Assembly: GCA_017618435.1 (NCBI GenBank)
Contig: JAFZUH010000303.1
Span: forward strand, 1-8,231
DNA length: 8,231 nucleotides
Source: Bacteroidales bacterium
GTDB taxonomy: Bacteria; Bacteroidota; Bacteroidia; Bacteroidales; WCHB1-69
Direction of reading: 5' to 3'
The notes under the pieces were generated by a model. The model did not search any database and was not told the origin of the DNA. It saw nothing but the letters and a program-made list of their open reading frames with translations. The translations under genes and the position numbers were made by a program. Shown here in pieces: positions 5,494-8,231 of this stretch (its first letter is position 1; each line of letters begins with the position of its first letter).

Positions 5494-7523
5494 GCTTCCA
5501 TTATTTTATCTATCTTGGCAACTATTGATTTGTATTTTTCATTTTGAACAGAGGTAAAATCAGATTTATATTCATCTAAATCGTTCCACGATTGCTTTAT
5601 ATCTACCCATAATTCCCCTAAACGTTCGGCTTCTTCACTATCTTTTGCAATGATACCGGCATCAATATTTTTCTGAATTTTGAGATATTCATCACAATCC
5701 TTTTCCCAATCTTTCAACATCTCGTCTATTGTACGATTAGGACCTTGATTCAATATATCTTCTATATTAGTTAATTTCTGCTTTTTTGCTGTTTTATCAA
5801 TCTTTTTTATGTTTGACCAATCCGCATTTATTATTTGATTCTGAATATCAAGTATTGGAAAAAGTTTTTGTGATGTTGCATTTATTGTATAAGACTTATC
5901 TACCATATTATAATATTCATTATAAACCCTTTTAATATATGAACCCTTTTCTATTATAGACAAAATCTTTTTATGATTTTCATCTATTGTTTTTCTATTG
6001 TTTATAAATTTATAACATTCATTTTGTCGTGAAAATTCATTTGCAAGCAAAGGTAATTTTAAATATTCCTCTAATTGAGCATAAAATTCAAATGTTTTTT
6101 CTATTTTAAGATAATGAGCATGATACGCTTCAAATACATCCGGGCATATATTTTTTGAAATCTTTTTTAATGCAATTGTATAATAATTTAATGTATCTAT
6201 TTTTTTATAATAAAAATTAAAAACGTTTAACTTATCCATGTTTTCTTTTCTCCTTACTATATCTTCTTTTATACTGCCTTTGTAGTTATCGTAAAATTTA
6301 CTGCTACAGACATTATTGTAACAAAGTTGCCTATCGTATATTGCTTCAAATGTTTTCGCTCTTTTTTCATAAATTTTATCAAGAGTTAAGTTATCAAATA
6401 AATTCTTGTATGTATTGTACATTGAGCAAAGAGCCTCTCGAATACTATCTCGTTCATTTTCTAATTCTTCAAATTCTATATCTATCAATGTATTGATAAT
6501 TTTATCAGCACAATTACCATCTCCCAGTATATTATGAAGAGTAGCATAACTTTTAACATTATTTTTAGCATACTCATAATATACTCCATTGCTAATATTT
6601 TTTATAACAAAAATATCATCTGTTGATACAAGTACTACAAACTTTTCTGTTCGCTTCGCATTTTGTTCTTTGGCAGACATTTCAGATATTTTTTGGTCCT
6701 CCTTAACATTACGGTTTGTTGCAAAATTGCTACGAACTTGATTAGCCCATTGTTTTGCATACGTGGGTTCACAATTAGGACAATAGACATCAGGTTCAAC
6801 TTTTGACGAAACAGATGGTTCTAAATACCTAATAATTAATGTATCATTTAAAACAGACCATGAAACCGCCTGATTTACTTCACAAATAACATCATAAAAA
6901 TATCCTCCGCCTGATACTGTTTGCTTCCAACTACGAGTATACGGATCATATTTTCTACTCCCTATTTGAGGGATATATCCTCGATAACTTTCTGTAGTTT
7001 TAAAATTACCATTTCCACTTGGAGACAATAATAATGTATATTCATGACCTTCCACGTTTATTTTCCATTGTATTCCAAGATGTTTATTTTTATTATTTAT
7101 ATTTTTCCATTCACTAATAGTTTTTCCATAAATTACTTGTTCTTCCTTGCCATTGTTATATGTAAAAGTACCCCATATAAAAGGCAAATTAAAGATCTCC
7201 AAATTTTTGATATCATATTCATCTTTGATATCATATCCATCTTCGATATCATATTCATCCCAATTTACACAATCAACGATACCTAAAAACTTTCCTTTAT
7301 TTGGAATATTTATTCGCACTCCCGCTATACCAGCACAATATCCCCACGCACCCTCATTGACAAAAGACAACAATTCTGTCCCATCCTTATATGTTTTTAT
7401 TACTTCTCCTGGTTCCATTCTCCTCCAAAATTGAGCAAAAACATTGTTGTTTATTATTACCAATAATAGTAACAAAAATGTTGAAAACCAAATGTGTTTC
7501 ATATTCTTATTTATTTGTTTCAT
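5484..7523 (-). CDS. Exported protein of unknown function with 6-residue acidic repeats (679 aa)
   Basis: I do not recognise this protein. The first 30 residues are a signal peptide: basic MKQINKNMKH, a leucine/isoleucine-rich core, and VFAQ with likely cleavage after A30. A Met at position 8 is an alternative start that keeps the signal. Residues about 35-235 are rich in Gly, Tyr, Trp and predicted beta strands, with ITS-like strands and an acidic repeat at 89-106 (DEYDIE, DGYDIK, DEYDIK). A CPNC knuckle lies at 248-251. After a charged linker (about 265-295) the rest (340-679) is rich in Lys, Glu, Asn and Tyr and looks mainly helical. There are 12 cysteines in the mature part. No sorting domain, lipobox or enzyme motif is evident. 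The gene is more AT-rich than mcrC. It precedes the acidic 58-residue gene (10-base overlap) and mcrBC on the same strand. No good Shine-Dalgarno or exact -7 promoter was found before the start. Confidence 0.88.
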   Translation of the reverse strand: MKQINKNMKHIWFSTFLLLLLVIINNNVFAQFWRRMEPGEVIKTYKDGTELLSFVNEGAWGYCAGIAGVRINIPNKGKFLGIVDCVNWDEYDIEDGYDIKDEYDIKNLEIFNLPFIWGTFTYNNGKEEQVIYGKTISEWKNINNKNKHLGIQWKINVEGHEYTLLLSPSGNGNFKTTESYRGYIPQIGSRKYDPYTRSWKQTVSGGGYFYDVICEVNQAVSWSVLNDTLIIRYLEPSVSSKVEPDVYCPNCEPTYAKQWANQVRSNFATNRNVKEDQKISEMSAKEQNAKRTEKFVVLVSTDDIFVIKNISNGVYYEYAKNNVKSYATLHNILGDGNCADKIINTLIDIEFEELENERDSIREALCSMYNTYKNLFDNLTLDKIYEKRAKTFEAIYDRQLCYNNVCSSKFYDNYKGSIKEDIVRRKENMDKLNVFNFYYKKIDTLNYYTIALKKISKNICPDVFEAYHAHYLKIEKTFEFYAQLEEYLKLPLLANEFSRQNECYKFINNRKTIDENHKKILSIIEKGSYIKRVYNEYYNMVDKSYTINATSQKLFPILDIQNQIINADWSNIKKIDKTAKKQKLTNIEDILNQGPNRTIDEMLKDWEKDCDEYLKIQKNIDAGIIAKDSEEAERLGELWVDIKQSWNDLDEYKSDFTSVQNEKYKSIVAKIDKIMEAWQ
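7207..7260. repeat. Three tandem 18-bp units inside the exported-protein gene
   Basis: Three units run 7207-7224, 7225-7242 and 7243-7260, with a core GATATCATATnCATC differing at only a few positions. The period is a multiple of three, so the repeat stays in frame and encodes DEYDIE, DGYDIK and DEYDIK (residues 89-106). Copy number could change without breaking the frame. GATATC itself is palindromic. Confidence 0.9.
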
Positions 7524-7646
7524 AATATTCTATATTTTTTTAAGTTATTTTGGTTTGCTACTGTCTGAGTTTTTTTAAATTTTTACTGTTATTCTATAGT
7601 ATCATAGTAGATTGTCCTATTATTTTCTGTATGGCTATTAGGCAAA

Positions 7647-7670
7647 GGGAAGACACCGTGATGCCTCCCC
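7647..7670 (-). terminator. Rho-independent terminator-like hairpin after the 70-aa gene
   Basis: On the minus strand GGGGAGGCA pairs with TGTCTTCCC as nine base pairs, including two G-U pairs, around a six-base loop, and is followed by a short TTT. On the plus strand the two G-U pairs become A-C mismatches, so the structure is directional. It begins 12 bases after the stop of the 70-residue gene and would separate that gene from the exported-protein gene. The U-tract is short, which lowers confidence. Confidence 0.6.
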
Positions 7671-7682
7671 TGCATTCTCATC

Positions 7683-7895
7683 TCACTTTAGTTTCACCAT
7701 CTCAAAATCACCATTCATAGAGTAAAGTTGAGGGATGTCTCCAAATAGTTTTTTGAATTCTCTCTTGACATCCTCACTTCCAACACAGGATTGATTTTGA
7801 TCAAATTCAATACATCTACCCTTGAGAAGCAATTTTTTTCCGCTTTTTGTCTCAATGTCTCTTTTGGCAATTAATCTAAAAGCATATATACCCAT
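7683..7895 (-). CDS. Small hypothetical protein (70 aa)
   Basis: This is a 70-residue protein with no signal peptide or membrane segment. The pattern suggests a strand pair (YAFRLIAKRDIETKSGKKLL, then KGRCIEF at 25-31), one helix (SEDVKREFKKLFG, 40-52) and a last strand (GDFEMVKLK, 62-70). The layout, with SGK, then KGxxIEF, a helix and a final strand, reminds me of short uncharacterised Bacteroidales proteins, but this is memory and not a search. It is mildly basic. The start at 7895 is the only good one. It is preceded by an A/T-rich leader of about 75 bases after a -7-like element at 7979-7986. A hairpin follows the stop, so it is probably a single-gene transcript, independent of the exported-protein gene downstream. 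Function unknown. Confidence 0.72.
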   Translation of the reverse strand: MGIYAFRLIAKRDIETKSGKKLLLKGRCIEFDQNQSCVGSEDVKREFKKLFGDIPQLYSMNGDFEMVKLK

Positions 7896-7978
7896 AAAAA
7901 TAAATTTTTACATTCCGCCTACTCTTTTCCGGATTTTCGGCTTGTTCCGTGTTTATTTCTATTTTTTTGATGTCGTTG

Positions 7979-7986
7979 CAAAAATA
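7979..7986 (-). promoter_or_regulatory. -7 promoter element for the 70-aa gene
   Basis: On the minus strand TATTTTTG fits the TAnnTTTG consensus exactly, and is followed by CAA. Transcription would start near 7972, leaving a leader of about 77 bases before the ATG at 7895. No TTTG is seen at the -33 position; instead the 11-bp tandem repeat begins there. Confidence 0.45.
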
Positions 7987-7989
7987 TAA

Positions 7990-8014
7990 GAAAAAGAAAC
8001 CTCCTTTTAGGTTC
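7990..8014 (-). terminator. Weak terminator-like hairpin upstream of the 70-aa gene
   Basis: On the minus strand AACCT (extended by a G-U pair) pairs with AGGTT around a six-base loop and is followed by TCTTTTTCTT. The stem is only five or six pairs, but the U-tract is on the minus side only. It would end transcripts entering from the right, for example from the mini-gene at 8065-8165. AGGTT of the stem is part of the 11-bp repeat. Confidence 0.35.
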
Positions 8015-8030
8015 TAATAAGGTTCTAATA
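8009..8030. repeat. Exact 11-bp tandem direct repeat (two copies)
   Basis: AGGTTCTAATA occurs at 8009-8019 and again at 8020-8030 with no difference and no gap. The period is about one DNA turn, which suits side-by-side binding of a regulator. It sits just upstream of the -7-like element of the 70-residue gene, covering the place of the -33 element. Confidence 0.85.
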
Positions 8031-8064
8031 CATATAACATTGTAAAACAATACTGTCCAACTCC

Positions 8065-8165
8065 CTACTTCCCACCTAATTTTATAATCTTTGCATTTTC
8101 TTTTTCAGTAAGATAACTCCATTTCTGCGGAATGGCTTTTCCTCAGTATTCTTTTTGATTGGCAT
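8065..8165 (-). pseudogene. Possible frameshifted mini-gene (about 33 aa)
   Basis: On the minus strand an ATG at 8165 opens the frame MPIKKNTEEK, which continues to a TAA at 8082 (27 aa, ending in an unconvincing basic tail). One base-shift at the GGAAAAGCC run moves into a frame reading AIPQKWSYLTEKENAKIIK and LGGK before a TAG at 8065-8067; this second part looks more protein-like. Together they would make a 33-residue product if one base were added. A -7-like TTACTTTG lies about 50 bases upstream and a terminator-like hairpin follows. It may be a decayed gene, a sequencing error, or chance. I do not recognise the peptide. Confidence 0.25.
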
Positions 8166-8202
8166 TAATATTCCACTCTTTTTATTTTGATTTTTTTAAC
8201 AA

Positions 8203-8219
8203 TTACTTTTGCAAAGTAA
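8203..8219. promoter_or_regulatory. Inverted repeat over back-to-back promoter-like elements
   Basis: TTACTTT and AAAGTAA form perfect 7-bp arms around TGC. On the plus strand TACTTTTG (8204-8211) fits the TAnnTTTG -7 consensus and would fire out of the window. On the minus strand TTACTTTG (8212-8219) is one mismatch off and would fire toward the mini-gene. The palindrome could be an operator or simply two mirrored -7 elements. Confidence 0.35.
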
Positions 8220-8231
8220 AAAGAAAAATTA

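Larger units (their letters stand above)
7896..8231. other. Intergenic region with promoter-like, terminator-like and repeat elements
   Basis: This 336-base stretch has no intact gene. It is AT-rich and holds, from left to right, the leader of the 70-residue gene, a -7-like element, a weak hairpin, an 11-bp tandem repeat, a possibly frameshifted mini-gene and an inverted repeat over promoter-like sequence. Each is listed separately. No tRNA fold, insertion-sequence end or attachment site was recognised. Confidence 0.6.

Noticed and set aside
5317..5520. The 58-residue frame as a frameshifted C-terminal extension of the exported protein
   Set aside because: The upstream frame ends in a clean TAG after a plausible helical end, and the small frame has its own ATG; no slippery run lies at the overlap.
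7044..7434. Plus-strand open frames opposite the exported-protein gene
   Set aside because: Low-complexity Ile/Ser/Phe translations that mirror the tandem repeat and AT-rich coding sequence on the other strand.
1..8231. CRISPR arrays, tRNA or rRNA genes, insertion sequences, phage genes
   Set aside because: Looked for regularly spaced repeats, cloverleaf-like segments, transposase motifs and terminal inverted repeats; none found.

Overview
The window looks like a chromosomal segment from a member of the Bacteroidetes, probably Bacteroidales. The DNA is AT-rich and ribosome binding sites are weak or absent. Matches to the TAnnTTTG -7 promoter element of that phylum occur between genes. The plus-strand genes (Xaa-His dipeptidase, DUF1343/NamZ, PAP2) are typical of Bacteroidales. 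No rRNA, tRNA, CRISPR array or insertion sequence was seen.

Left part (1-2051, plus strand): a housekeeping cluster with gaps of 10 and 3 bases. It holds the 3' end of a PepD-type dipeptidase, a complete exported NamZ-like exo-beta-N-acetylmuramidase (DUF1343), and a membrane PAP2 phosphatase. The peptide, muramyl-sugar and lipid-phosphate activities suggest a loose link to cell-envelope turnover, which is an inference.

Middle and right part (2125-7523, minus strand): a convergent block read right to left. It has a 679-residue exported protein of unknown function, a 58-residue very acidic small protein, McrB with an N-terminal EVE domain, and McrC with an intact PD-(D/E)xK nuclease site. EVE-McrB plus McrC form a type IV (modification-dependent) restriction system: EVE would recognise a modified base, the AAA+ GTPase would translocate or remodel, and McrC would cut. 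mcrB and mcrC overlap by 29 bases. The 58-residue gene starts inside the last codons of the exported-protein gene (10-base overlap) and ends 53 bases before mcrB. All four could therefore form one operon, although exported protein and cytoplasmic nuclease are an unusual pairing.

Right end (7524-8231): a 70-residue hypothetical gene on the minus strand, a hairpin that looks like its terminator, a -7 promoter-like element, an 11-bp tandem repeat, a second weak terminator-like hairpin, a possibly frameshifted mini-gene, and an inverted repeat over promoter-like sequence at the window edge.

The best candidates for something new are the 58-residue acidic protein and the exported 679-residue protein attached to an EVE-McrBC system. 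The link rests on gene arrangement only.
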